Positions 28,483-36,968 of a stretch of 64,000 nt of DNA are shown in pieces (the first letter of the stretch is position 1; each line of letters starts with the position of its first letter). The stretch comes from Tetragenococcus osmophilus (lineage in GTDB: Bacteria > Bacillota > Bacilli > Lactobacillales > Enterococcaceae), in the NCBI RefSeq assembly GCF_003795125.1, contig NZ_CP027783.1:2046001-2110000 (forward strand), given 5' to 3'. The position numbers and the translations under genes were made by a program. Under the pieces are notes generated by a model. That model saw nothing but the letters and a program-made list of their open reading frames with translations, ran no database searches and had not been told where the DNA came from.

Positions 28483-29324
28483 GAATCTTGCCCCCTTATT
28501 TTCTGACAATAAGGACACAGATGTGTCCCTCTTTGGCCTACTTGTATTTTAGCAATTGGTGTGCCACATCGAGGGCATGGCTCATCGGTTTTTCCATACA
28601 CCATTAAATCCAATTGAAAAGCACCGGCCTCACCTAAAGCATTTTTATAACTTCGAATTGTGGTTCCACCCGCTTTTACTGCTCTACCTAAAACTTCAAT
28701 GATAGCTTCTCGCAGATCTTCTATTTGGCTATGAGTTAATGTAGATGCCGGTTGTTGCGGATGGATTTTTGCAAACCATAAAGCTTCATCGGTATAAATA
28801 TTTCCTAAGCCAGCCACAACTTTTTGATTTAACAATAACGGTTTTATAAATGAAGTGGATTTTTGCAAATTTGATGCAAAATTTGCTAAGTCAAATTCAT
28901 CACTTGTAGGTTCTGGGCCTAATTTTTGAATTCCTTTGTAAAGAGGGCCTTGATCTTTTTCAACTAAGATCATACGACCAAATTTTCGCACGTCATTGTA
29001 ATGAAGCTGACTACCATCAGTAAATTTAAATATAACGTGCGTATGTTTATCGACTTGTACCAGCTCTTCTTCTGGAAAATATTCGTATTTTCCTTCCATG
29101 CGTAAATGAGAAATCAAGTCAAAATGAGTCAATTTAAACAAAAGAAATTTCCCTCTTCGTTGGATATTTTCAATTTGTTCTCCTATTAAATTTTGACAAA
29201 ACTCATCCACTGTTGGCACTTCAACAATTTTAGGCCATCTAACAATTACTTCGGCGATTCTTTTATGCTGAACAAGATGAAGCAATCCTTTTTTTACTGT
29301 TTCTACTTCAGGTAATTCTGGCAA
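28479..29324 (-). CDS. mutM: Formamidopyrimidine-DNA glycosylase
   Basis: A base-excision repair enzyme removing 8-oxoguanine and ring-opened purines. It has 281 residues. After Met removal the catalytic Pro1-Glu2 are present (PELPEVETV). The beta-elimination lysine region is around GKFLLFKL. The helix-two-turn-helix is LLNQKVVAGLGNIYTDEALW, and the C-terminal zinc finger is CPRCGTPIAKIQVGQRGTHLCPYC. The start codon is TTG, forced by the need for Pro at position 2, with AAGGTGG upstream. It lies 15 bp after polA. Confidence 0.97.
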   Translation of the reverse strand: MPELPEVETVKKGLLHLVQHKRIAEVIVRWPKIVEVPTVDEFCQNLIGEQIENIQRRGKFLLFKLTHFDLISHLRMEGKYEYFPEEELVQVDKHTHVIFKFTDGSQLHYNDVRKFGRMILVEKDQGPLYKGIQKLGPEPTSDEFDLANFASNLQKSTSFIKPLLLNQKVVAGLGNIYTDEALWFAKIHPQQPASTLTHSQIEDLREAIIEVLGRAVKAGGTTIRSYKNALGEAGAFQLDLMVYGKTDEPCPRCGTPIAKIQVGQRGTHLCPYCQKIRGQDS

Positions 29325-29339
29325 ACACTTCCACCTTCT

Positions 29340-31985
29340 TTATTTAGCATCATACCAAGTTTTTCCCCAGCTACTTTCTGTGATCAATGGGACATCTAAT
29401 TGAACGGCTTTTTCCATAATCTCTTTTACTAATTTATCTAATGTTTCTAGTTCACTTTGCGGAACTTCAAAAACCAATTCGTCATGTACTTGTAAAAGCA
29501 TCGATGCTTCTAGTTTTTTCTCTTTTAATTGTTTATCTAGTTCGATCATCGCAATTTTTAAAATATCCGCTGCACTACCTTGGATAGGAGAATTGATCGC
29601 CGTCCGTTCAGCAAATGAGCGTAGATTAAAGTTGCTAGAATTAATATTTTCAAGATAACGTCGACGATTATAAAGTGTTTCAGCATAGCCTTTTTCTTTA
29701 GCTTGAGCCACAGAATCGTTCATATATTGTTTTACACCTGGGTAACGTTCAAAATAAGTGTCAATATAATTTTTTGCTTCCTTGCGAGAAATTCCCAAGT
29801 TCTGTGATAAGCCATAATCAGAAATACCGTAAACAATTCCAAAGTTTACTGCTTTTGCTTGTCGCCGTATATTAGGTGTTACATCTTCTGGTTTATCAAT
29901 ATCAAATACTCTCATAGCTGTACTTGCATGTATATCTTGATTCTCATTGAAAGCTTCCTGCAAATGCTTATCTTTTGAAACGTGAGCGAGTACTCGTAAT
30001 TCAATTTGGGAATAATCAGAAGAATAGATCACCCAATCTTGTTTTCTAGGAACAAATGCTTGTCGAATTTTTCGTCCTTCTTCTAAACGAATTGGGATAT
30101 TTTGTAAGTTTGGATCAACAGAACTTAAACGTCCAGTTTGTGTCAAAGTTTGTAAATACCTAGTATGAACTTTTCCATCTTGCAAAATAACTTTTAATAG
30201 ACCTTCAACATAGGTAGATTGGATTTTGGCAATTTGGCGATATTGTAAGATATCTTCCACTATTGGCGATTGATCTTTTAATTGTTCTAAAACATCAACA
30301 GCCGTAGAATAACCTGTTTTCGTTTTTTTAATTACTGGTAATTCCATTTTCTCAAATAAAATATGCCCCAATTGTTTTGGTGAATTGATATTAAACCTTT
30401 CTCCGGCTTGTTCATAAATTTTTTCTTCGATTTCATTCAATCTTTGAGCAAATTCATCTTTCATTTTGTTCAAACGATTGGCATCCACCGTAATTCCAGT
30501 AATCTCCATTTCAGCTAAAATAGAAGAAATAGGAGCTTCCATATCTCGATATAAGTCCATTTGGTTTTTATCTTTAAGTTCTTCTTCTAATTTTGGTGTA
30601 AGCCATTGAATAGCTTTGATTTTTCGAGCCAAATGAGAAAAAAATGTCTCTTTATCTTCTGGAAGCCCTTTTTTAGCTCCTTTACCATAAACAGCCTCAT
30701 CTGGTTGGATATCATGATAATCATAGTGAGCGCAAATCCCTGCAATATCTCCAGAATTATCCGTTGTATCTAATAAATAAGCCGCTACTAATACATCAAA
30801 TGTAAGACTTTCAGGTAAAGCAATGTAACGGTTCAAAGCTACTTGAGTACTTTTGGCGTTATACACTCTTTTATGTTTATTTTTATCTAGCAACCACGAT
30901 TTAAAAGCTTCGTTTGAAAAAATTTTATCACTATCAGAAACATAAATTTTCTTATCATTTCCCCATGCAATCCCCACAATATCTTCTACATGATAATTTT
31001 CACCTAACATTTCCACGTATAAGGCCATATCATCAGTAAACATTTCTTTTGTAGGTTCGTCTACTGCCTCAAATAAAATATCTTCTAGGTCATGATTTTC
31101 TTCATTAACATCAAGGTTTTCTAAGAATGAGCGAAAATTCATTTCCTTATAAAAAGGAACTAGTTTTTCCAAGTCACTTCCTTCATACTTCAATGAATCT
31201 ATAGAGATATCTACTGGAGCAGAAGTATTAATTGTTGCTAATTTTTTAGAAAGCAAAGCCGTGTCTTTATCGTGAATGAGGTTTTCTTTCATCTTACTTT
31301 GTTTCATATCGTCAATATTTTGATAGAGAGTTTCCACTGAGCCGTATTCGTTCAATAGTTTAATTGCGGTTTTATCACCAATTTTGTTTACACCTGGGAT
31401 ATTGTCTGAAGCATCTCCGGCTAATCCCTTCATATCAATAATTTGTTTAGGCTCTAGTCCATCGTATTTATCTGCAATATGTTCTGGAGTGTAGTCTTCT
31501 GTATCACTAACTCCTTTTTTAGTAATAGCTACCTTTATGCTATCAGTAGCTAATTGAGTTAAATCCCGGTCGCCTGTAAGTACTGTAACATCGAATTTAT
31601 TTTTATCTACTTGATTAGCTAAAGTACCGATAATGTCATCGGCCTCGTAATTTTTTAATTCATAATGAGAAATTCCCAAGCCATTAATTAATTCGCGAAT
31701 ATAGGGAAGTTGCTCGTTTAATTCTCCCGGTGTTTTTGCTCTTCCACCTTTATAATCCTCATACATTTCATTACGGAAGGTAGTCTTTCCAGCATCAAAT
31801 GCCACTAAAACATGTGTTGGATCTTCTTTTTCCATTACATTTTCAAACATTAAATTAAACGCATAAATTGCGTTGGTGTGAAGTCCACTTGGGTTTTTAA
31901 AACGTTCCAAGGAACCATGAAGAGCATAGAATGCGCGAAACGCAACACTATTGCCATCTACCAATAATAATTTATTTTTTGCCAT
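29340..31985 (-). CDS. polA: DNA polymerase I
   Basis: An 881-residue repair and Okazaki-fragment polymerase. The 5'-nuclease domain is about residues 1-300 (LLLVDGNSVAFRAFYAL; ILTGDRDLTQLA). The central 3'-5' exonuclease-like domain (about 310-475) appears inactive, because the expected acidic motif at MALYVEMLGE has no DxE pair. The polymerase domain has motif A DYSQIELRVLAHVS, the O-helix RRQAKAVNFGIVYGISDYGL and motif C LLQVHDELVFEV. It is transcribed with mutM and coaE. An IS110-family element lies upstream of its promoter region, with about 115-120 bp left between them. Confidence 0.97.
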   Translation of the reverse strand: MAKNKLLLVDGNSVAFRAFYALHGSLERFKNPSGLHTNAIYAFNLMFENVMEKEDPTHVLVAFDAGKTTFRNEMYEDYKGGRAKTPGELNEQLPYIRELINGLGISHYELKNYEADDIIGTLANQVDKNKFDVTVLTGDRDLTQLATDSIKVAITKKGVSDTEDYTPEHIADKYDGLEPKQIIDMKGLAGDASDNIPGVNKIGDKTAIKLLNEYGSVETLYQNIDDMKQSKMKENLIHDKDTALLSKKLATINTSAPVDISIDSLKYEGSDLEKLVPFYKEMNFRSFLENLDVNEENHDLEDILFEAVDEPTKEMFTDDMALYVEMLGENYHVEDIVGIAWGNDKKIYVSDSDKIFSNEAFKSWLLDKNKHKRVYNAKSTQVALNRYIALPESLTFDVLVAAYLLDTTDNSGDIAGICAHYDYHDIQPDEAVYGKGAKKGLPEDKETFFSHLARKIKAIQWLTPKLEEELKDKNQMDLYRDMEAPISSILAEMEITGITVDANRLNKMKDEFAQRLNEIEEKIYEQAGERFNINSPKQLGHILFEKMELPVIKKTKTGYSTAVDVLEQLKDQSPIVEDILQYRQIAKIQSTYVEGLLKVILQDGKVHTRYLQTLTQTGRLSSVDPNLQNIPIRLEEGRKIRQAFVPRKQDWVIYSSDYSQIELRVLAHVSKDKHLQEAFNENQDIHASTAMRVFDIDKPEDVTPNIRRQAKAVNFGIVYGISDYGLSQNLGISRKEAKNYIDTYFERYPGVKQYMNDSVAQAKEKGYAETLYNRRRYLENINSSNFNLRSFAERTAINSPIQGSAADILKIAMIELDKQLKEKKLEASMLLQVHDELVFEVPQSELETLDKLVKEIMEKAVQLDVPLITESSWGKTWYDAK

Positions 31986-32138
31986 TTTCTTGTCTCCTCA
32001 TTCAGATTCTATGGTTTCATTTTAACAAAGTATCAAAAACAAAGCGATCATTTCTCACTTTCTACTACAATATGTTTATGGTTATAAGACCTGTTAAACA
32101 GGTTCTTTTATCCAGCTCGTTGTTTAAGCTGTTATAAT

Positions 32139-32335
32139 GATGAGGCAATCGGGTATATCGATCTTCCTCCTTGGACTTAACGTCCGTATTTGAGACTGAT
32201 AACCCGCGCCTCATTTGCAGCGTTCGTTTTATGCAGGTTGAACTGCTGTCCTACAGTACGTTCGTGTCACACCCCAGTAGATTGAATAGGCAATGAGTCA
32301 ATCGGGTCTTTATCCATTGCAATTTTTTTAAAGGA
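32139..32335 (+). ncRNA. Candidate IS110 bridge RNA in the left-end non-coding region
   Basis: After TATAAT (32133-32138) the leader folds into a long first stem. ATGAGGC (32140-32146) pairs with GCCTCAT (32208-32214), and CGGGT (32150-32154) pairs with ACCCG (32202-32206). Inside is a small GGAC/GTCC hairpin. Smaller hairpins follow (GCAG/CTGC, CTGT/ACAG), and a 3' hairpin GCAATG/CATTGC (32290-32320) comes just before the ribosome site. IS110 elements with a long 5' leader are known to encode a bridge RNA there that pairs with target and donor DNA. The fold is seen; the function is inferred. Confidence 0.55.
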
Positions 32336-32346
32336 GTGACGAATTT

Positions 32347-33558
32347 ATGAATCGAAACGCTGTAGGTATTGATGTCTCTAAGGGCAAAAGCATGGTGGCT
32401 ATTCTTCGCCCCTTTGGAGAAGTGGTTTCTTCCCCCTTTGAAGTTCACCACACCTCCGATGAGATCCGTGCTTTAATTGAACAGATCCAATCCGTTCCAG
32501 GAGAAACGCGTATCGTTCTGGAACACACAGGGCGTTATCATGAACCCCTCGTCCACGAGCTTTCCCAAGCCCACCTCTTTATCAGTCCCGTCAATCCTAA
32601 ACTGATCAAAGATTTTCGAACCCCTTCTCTTCGTAAAGTAAAGTCAGACAAGACCGATGCATTAAAGATTGCTCGCTATGCTCTTGACAGCTGGCCAGAA
32701 TTGAAACAGTATGGACCTATGAACGAAATACGGAATCAATTAAAAACCATGAACCGACAGTTTGACTTTTATATGAAGCATAAAACCGCTATGAAAAACA
32801 ACTTGATTGGGATCCTCGATCAAACCTATCCAGGAGCCAACGCCTACTTTAGTAGTCCTGCTCGCAATAACGGACACCAGAAATGGGTGGATTTTGCCAC
32901 GACTTACTGGCATGTGGACTGCGTTCGTCAAAAGACGCTCCCTGCTTTTATCGACCATTACCAAAATTGGTGTCAACGCAAGAAGTACAACTTCAATCCA
33001 ACAAAAGCGAAAGAAATTTATGAAGGCGCTAAGCAGCTTGTTCCTGTACTTCCTAAAGATCCTTTGACTCACCAATTAGTAAAACAAGCGGTCGAACAAT
33101 TAAACACGGCTTCCATAACCGTAGAGGGACTCCGAACCTTGATGAATGAAACGGCAGCCAAGCTCCCAGAGTACACTATCGTCATGGCCATGAAAGGCGT
33201 CGGCCCTTCTCTCGGTCCTCAGTTGATGGCTGAAATCGGAGATGTGACACGATTTACTCATAAAAGTGCAATTACGGCATTTGCGGGCGTTGATCCAGGC
33301 GTGAATCAATCGGGAGCCTATGAACAAAAGGGCGTCCGTGCTTCTAAGAGAGGCTCTTCCACCTTACGTAAAACGTTGTTTCAAGTCATGGACGTATTGA
33401 TCAAGACACAACCCCAAGAAGATGCCGTCTATCAATTCCTGGATAAAAAGCGAGCTCAAGGGAAGCCCTATTATGTTTACATGACGGCAGGGGCGAATAA
33501 GTTCCTTCGCATTTACTATGGAAGAGTCAAAGAATATTTAAATGCTCTCTCTCAGTAA
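32347..33558 (+). CDS. IS110-family transposase (DEDD recombinase)
   Basis: A 403-residue RNA-guided recombinase of the IS110 group. The N-terminal RuvC-like DEDD domain shows GIDVSKGKSMVAI (Asp), VLEHTGRYHEPLV (Glu) and VKSDKTDALKIARYA (two Asp). The C-terminal Tnp20 domain has MKGVGPSLGPQLMAEIGDV and FAGVDPGVNQSGAYE, where the Ser of QSG is the nucleophile position of the family. A coiled-coil linker lies between. AAAGGAG precedes the ATG. The gene is intact and the element may be active. Confidence 0.95.
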   Translation: MNRNAVGIDVSKGKSMVAILRPFGEVVSSPFEVHHTSDEIRALIEQIQSVPGETRIVLEHTGRYHEPLVHELSQAHLFISPVNPKLIKDFRTPSLRKVKSDKTDALKIARYALDSWPELKQYGPMNEIRNQLKTMNRQFDFYMKHKTAMKNNLIGILDQTYPGANAYFSSPARNNGHQKWVDFATTYWHVDCVRQKTLPAFIDHYQNWCQRKKYNFNPTKAKEIYEGAKQLVPVLPKDPLTHQLVKQAVEQLNTASITVEGLRTLMNETAAKLPEYTIVMAMKGVGPSLGPQLMAEIGDVTRFTHKSAITAFAGVDPGVNQSGAYEQKGVRASKRGSSTLRKTLFQVMDVLIKTQPQEDAVYQFLDKKRAQGKPYYVYMTAGANKFLRIYYGRVKEYLNALSQ

Positions 33559-33682
33559 CCTTTTTCCATATCCCTCCTCTTTTCAAACCAGCAAAATCGG
33601 TGGTTCTATTTGTGCTGCTTAATTTTCTGCACAAAACTTTTTGCCTAAAAGTCTAATTTCCTATTGACTTTTTATTTGCAGG

Positions 33683-33716
33683 CTCAAATGAAAAAATTCG
33701 TATTTTTTCATTTGAG
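33683..33716. terminator. Perfect 15-bp hairpin at the IS110 right flank
   Basis: CTCAAATGAAAAAAT (33683-33697) pairs perfectly with 33702-33716 around a TCGT tetraloop, followed by AAATTTTTT. It may terminate transposase transcripts or be the hairpin next to which the element inserted. The rest of 33559-33774 is AT-rich and shows nothing else besides the element's trailer. Confidence 0.6.
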
Positions 33717-33774
33717 AAATTTTTTAAAAATTACCTCATTCTATTTTGGCATTATCTTCTTTACTAAACAAAAT

Positions 33775-33821
33775 ACCGACCTCTAAAAGTTAGATTTTTG
33801 GTCTAACTTTTGGAGGTCGGT
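33775..33821 (-). terminator. Terminator after the BI-1 gene
   Basis: ACCGACCTC-T-AAAAGTTAGA (33775-33794) pairs with TCTAACTTTT-G-GAGGTCGGT (33802-33821), 19 bp with one mismatch and a 7-nt loop, then ATTTTGTTT on the minus strand. It lies about 37 nt past the BI-1 stop. Confidence 0.85.
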
Positions 33822-33858
33822 TCAAATTTTCTCGGGTAAGTATTCATTAGGATATAAA

Positions 33859-34539
33859 TTAATTTCTAGAAAAAATACGTAGAAATGACAAGAACAAGTT
33901 AATAAAGTCAAGATAAAGTTGTAATGCCATAAAGGCAGCAAAACCTGTGTTCTCTTGTCCGGCTGTCGCAAAATACAAATTTCGAATCTGTTGATTATCA
34001 TAAGCAGTTAAACCTAAAAAGATTGCGACTGTTAAATAAGACAAAAGATAATCAACGGCTGAGCTTTGTAAAAAGAAATTAATTAATGTAGCAACAATAA
34101 CGCCAATCAACAAACCAATCGCTGCACGGCCGATACCGCTTAGATCACGTTTTGTTACGGCACCATACAAAGCCATAGCCAAAAAGGTAGCCGTTGCTGT
34201 AGCAAAAGCCCTGCCAACTAATGCCGGTGTATACATAGATAAAGTAATCGATAAGACTAAGCCGTTTAGTAACGAGTAGACAATAAAACCTGCAACCGTT
34301 AATGAGGGGTTCTTTTGAGCTTTAGCACTTAACAAAACGACCAAAATAATTTCAGCAAGCCAAATCCCTGTTAATCCTAAGGGGAAACTGTCTATAAATG
34401 AAATGGTTTGTTCAAAAAATACTGTCATCGCAAAATAAGCTGAAATTGCGCTAATACCTAAACCTAAAGCAAAAATACTATATACCTTAGCATAAAAGTG
34501 GTTAACGCCCTTTGCTTCAATTGCCGGGTTGTTATTCAT
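33859..34539 (-). CDS. Bax inhibitor-1 (TMBIM/YccA) family membrane protein
   Basis: A 226-residue protein with seven membrane segments, matching the BI-1/YetJ family of pH-sensitive calcium leak channels. Two family aspartates lie in the sixth and seventh helices: LTAYDNQQIRNLYF (about residue 180) and ALQLYLDFINLFLSFLRIF at the end. The start is the ATG at 34539 (GTGAGGAAAA upstream), overlapping the end of the hotdog gene by 8 bp (ATGAATAA). This suggests coupled translation. Ion-transport activity is inferred from the family. Confidence 0.9.
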   Translation of the reverse strand: MNNNPAIEAKGVNHFYAKVYSIFALGLGISAISAYFAMTVFFEQTISFIDSFPLGLTGIWLAEIILVVLLSAKAQKNPSLTVAGFIVYSLLNGLVLSITLSMYTPALVGRAFATATATFLAMALYGAVTKRDLSGIGRAAIGLLIGVIVATLINFFLQSSAVDYLLSYLTVAIFLGLTAYDNQQIRNLYFATAGQENTGFAAFMALQLYLDFINLFLSFLRIFSRN

Positions 34540-35002
34540 TATTTTCCTCACTTTCTTCTTTATAAATCATAGGAGGTTGCACCATCACAACTGCATCTAG
34601 CACCCGTTTTCCTTCTGTATTTACTGCTTCTACAGAAAGTGTTACGTCTTCTTTATGTTTATCTACTTTGATCACTTCAAATAAGAAAGTTAACATTTCA
34701 TAGTGATACACTGCTTCAACAAAGTTCACAGAAAAATTAACAATATGTGATCCTGGGCCTGGGAAATGTTTTGATACAGTACTTGTAACAACCCCCATTA
34801 ACAAAACAGACGGAACAATCGGTTGCTCATAGATTGTTTTTTGTGCATAATCGTGCTGGATATACAAAGGATTTGCGTCATTAGTTAGGCCTAAATACAA
34901 TAATATCTGATCATCTTCAATCGCTTCTGTCACAGACATTGTCTGACCTTCTTCAATTTCATCGATTGTCTTTCCTAATTTATTTAGCTTTCCTATGTCC
35001 AA
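34532..35002 (-). CDS. MaoC-like hotdog-fold protein lacking the catalytic histidine
   Basis: A 156-residue hotdog protein close to (R)-specific enoyl-CoA hydratases. The hydratase motif region reads LTNDANPLYIQHDYA (residues 39-53). The conserved Asp (D42) is present, but the His that normally follows five residues later is Tyr47. Catalysis of the usual hydration is therefore doubtful. The rest of the fold is normal (IVPSVLLMGVVTS, FVEAVYHYEMLTFLFEV). It starts at a TTG with GGAGG 9 nt upstream and is coupled to the BI-1 gene. A lipid-binding or altered-substrate role is possible. Confidence 0.8.
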   Translation of the reverse strand: MDIGKLNKLGKTIDEIEEGQTMSVTEAIEDDQILLYLGLTNDANPLYIQHDYAQKTIYEQPIVPSVLLMGVVTSTVSKHFPGPGSHIVNFSVNFVEAVYHYEMLTFLFEVIKVDKHKEDVTLSVEAVNTEGKRVLDAVVMVQPPMIYKEESEENNE

Positions 35003-35065
35003 TCAACTAAGCCTCCAAGTTTATGATTCCTTATTATTGTATCAAATGTAAAAAAATGTGCAAAT

Positions 35066-36403
35066 TTATAAAACACTACGCGTGGTGTTGCTCAATAGAT
35101 TTTCATAGCTACGTTCGAATTTTTGTACATCTCCTGCTCCCATGAAAATAATGACGGAATTCTCATGATCTAGTAAAGGAGAAACATTATCTTCTTGAAT
35201 CACTTCGCCACCTTTGGCGATTTTATTACCTAAATCCTCAATTTTCACATCGCCATTTTGTTCACGAGCGGAACCAAAAATATCACATAAGTAAACATTA
35301 TCTGCCAAATTAAGTGCTTCGGCAAAATCATCCATTAAAGCGATAGTACGGGAAAAAGTGTGTGGTTGAAAAACAGCAATGATTTCTTTATCAGGATATT
35401 TTTGACGCGCGCCATCAATCGTCGCTTTTATTTCAGCAGGATGATGCGCATAATCATCAACGATAACCATATCAGAAACTTTCTTTTCACTAAAGCGACG
35501 TTTTACACCAGAAAATGATTCCATTTCTTCTGCAACATCTTTCATATTAAAACCTTCTAAATGAGCAGAAGCTATAACACCTAAAGCATTATTAATATTA
35601 TGTTGACCAAAAGCTGGTAAATCAAAATGTCCAATAAAGTCTTCATGGAAATATACGTCAAAAGCAGATCCAGTCGTTGTTCGCGTAATATTTTCTGCTC
35701 GAATATCATCTTCTGGATTTACACCATAATAATAAATAGGGACATCTGCTTCAAGTTTTTGTAAATAAGGATCATCGCCAAAAGCTAAGATACCTTTTTT
35801 TACTTGATTAGCCATTGTTTGAAAAGCAGAAAATACATCATCAATGCTTTTGAAATAATCCGGATGATCAAAGTCAATATTAGTCATAATGACATAATCT
35901 GGGCGATACGCTAGGAAATGTCGTTGATACTCACATGCTTCAAAAGCAAAAAACTCAGCATCAGGACGGCCATGCCCTGTACCGTCGCCAATCAAAAAAC
36001 TAGTAGGAACTATGCCACTTAGCACATGAGCTAGCAAGCCTGTTGTACTCGTTTTTCCGTGGGAACCTGTAACAGCAATACTTGTAAAGTTTTGGATGAA
36101 ATGCCCAATAAAATCATGATACCGAATCACTGTTAATCCTAATTCTCTTGCTCGAACTAACTCTTTATGATCATCAGGAAAAGCATTGCCGGCAATAACA
36201 GTCAATCCCTGAGTGATATTATCTGCATCAAAAGTATAGATAGGTATGCCCGCTTTTTCTAAACCAACTTGCGTGAAAAAGTATTTTTCTACATCAGAAC
36301 CTTGTACTTGTTCTCCTTGTTCATGCAATATTAAAGCTAGGGAACTCATTCCTGATCCTTTGATTCCTACAAAGTGATAGATTCTTTTTTCTTGTTTTAC
36401 CAT
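35066..36403 (-). CDS. murC: UDP-N-acetylmuramate--L-alanine ligase
   Basis: This ligase adds the first L-Ala to UDP-MurNAc in peptidoglycan synthesis. It has 445 residues. The N-terminal Rossmann domain has [16 protein letters not shown]. The central Mur ligase P-loop is [19 protein letters not shown] (about residue 108). The C-terminal domain has [19 protein letters not shown] and FQPHTFSRT. An inverted repeat lies 28-58 bp upstream of the ATG. The gene is separated by about 100 bp from the SprT-like gene upstream. Confidence 0.97.
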   Translation of the reverse strand: MVKQEKRIYHFVGIKGSGMSSLALILHEQGEQVQGSDVEKYFFTQVGLEKAGIPIYTFDADNITQGLTVIAGNAFPDDHKELVRARELGLTVIRYHDFIGHFIQNFTSIAVTGSHGKTSTTGLLAHVLSGIVPTSFLIGDGTGHGRPDAEFFAFEACEYQRHFLAYRPDYVIMTNIDFDHPDYFKSIDDVFSAFQTMANQVKKGILAFGDDPYLQKLEADVPIYYYGVNPEDDIRAENITRTTTGSAFDVYFHEDFIGHFDLPAFGQHNINNALGVIASAHLEGFNMKDVAEEMESFSGVKRRFSEKKVSDMVIVDDYAHHPAEIKATIDGARQKYPDKEIIAVFQPHTFSRTIALMDDFAEALNLADNVYLCDIFGSAREQNGDVKIEDLGNKIAKGGEVIQEDNVSPLLDHENSVIIFMGAGDVQKFERSYENLLSNTTRSVL

Positions 36404-36431
36404 AATTATTTATCCTCTTTTCTCGGAAAAC

Positions 36432-36461
36432 TTGATAATAAACAAATACACTTATTATCAA
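36432..36461. repeat. Perfect 10-bp inverted repeat upstream of murC
   Basis: TTGATAATAA (36432-36441) and TTATTATCAA (36452-36461) are perfect complements around 10 nt, in the 103-bp gap between the SprT-like gene and murC. The spacing between half-site centres is 20 bp, about two helical turns, so it may be a repressor operator. A weak terminator for the SprT-like gene is the alternative, since GTTTTCC follows on the minus strand. Confidence 0.6.
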
Positions 36462-36506
36462 ACTGCAACACATTATCTAATAAAATAGTAAAAATAGCAA
36501 AAATTT

Positions 36507-36968
36507 TTACTCTAAATTATTTTTTGTGTATGTAGATTTGTAATACAGACTGCCTCCGCATTTTCCACAAACAAAACGATGGGTATCCATCTTTTTTTGT
36601 CTTGTTATTAGTAGTTGACAACTCTGACATTGATAAACATGGAACTTACGTTTTGTTTGAATATCTGGAGCATAGCGTAAGCCCCCTGTTTTTGTCAACA
36701 GTTCTTTAAAATCAGTGTCCTTATGTTGGTATCCCTTATTTTCAATGTGTAGATGATAATGACACAATTCATGTTTAATAATACCAATAAAAATTTCACG
36801 TTTAAGAGTAGCCATTTTGGGGTTAAAGTCTAAATGATGATCTTTAACATGATACCTGCCCCCAGTGGTTCGTAAACGAGCATTAAAGAAAGCTTGATGT
36901 GTAAATGGTTTTTTAAAAGATGTCCACGATACATCTTCCACTAATAGTTGTAATTCATCTTCTGTCAT
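36507..36968 (-). CDS. SprT-like metalloprotease-fold protein
   Basis: A 153-residue SprT family protein. The zinc metalloprotease motif HELCHYHLH (HExxH-like, about residue 67) is present, and a C-terminal zinc ribbon is formed by CQSCQLL and CGKCGG. Eukaryotic relatives (Spartan) cut DNA-protein crosslinks; the bacterial role is not settled. Its ATG overlaps the tex stop by 4 bp, the same tex-sprT pairing seen in other lactic acid bacteria, so it is read and probably translated with tex. Confidence 0.9.
   Translation of the reverse strand: MTEDELQLLVEDVSWTSFKKPFTHQAFFNARLRTTGGRYHVKDHHLDFNPKMATLKREIFIGIIKHELCHYHLHIENKGYQHKDTDFKELLTKTGGLRYAPDIQTKRKFHVYQCQSCQLLITRQKKMDTHRFVCGKCGGSLYYKSTYTKNNLE

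Larger units (their letters stand above)
32100..33682 (+). mobile_element. IS110-family insertion sequence (ends approximate)
   Basis: A single DEDD transposase gene (32347-33558) has a structured 200-nt leader and about 120 nt of trailer. There are no terminal inverted repeats, as expected of IS110. The ends cannot be fixed from one copy. The left end must lie before the TATAAT at 32133. The right end is probably between the TTGACT at 33664 and the hairpin at 33683. Codon and base composition of the gene is richer in G+C than its neighbours. It sits between polA and the BI-1 gene. Confidence 0.85.

Noticed and set aside
32740-33327. Open frames antisense to the IS110 transposase
   Set aside because: They overlap the transposase completely, lack family motifs and credible ribosome sites, and are best explained as shadows of a well-conserved gene.
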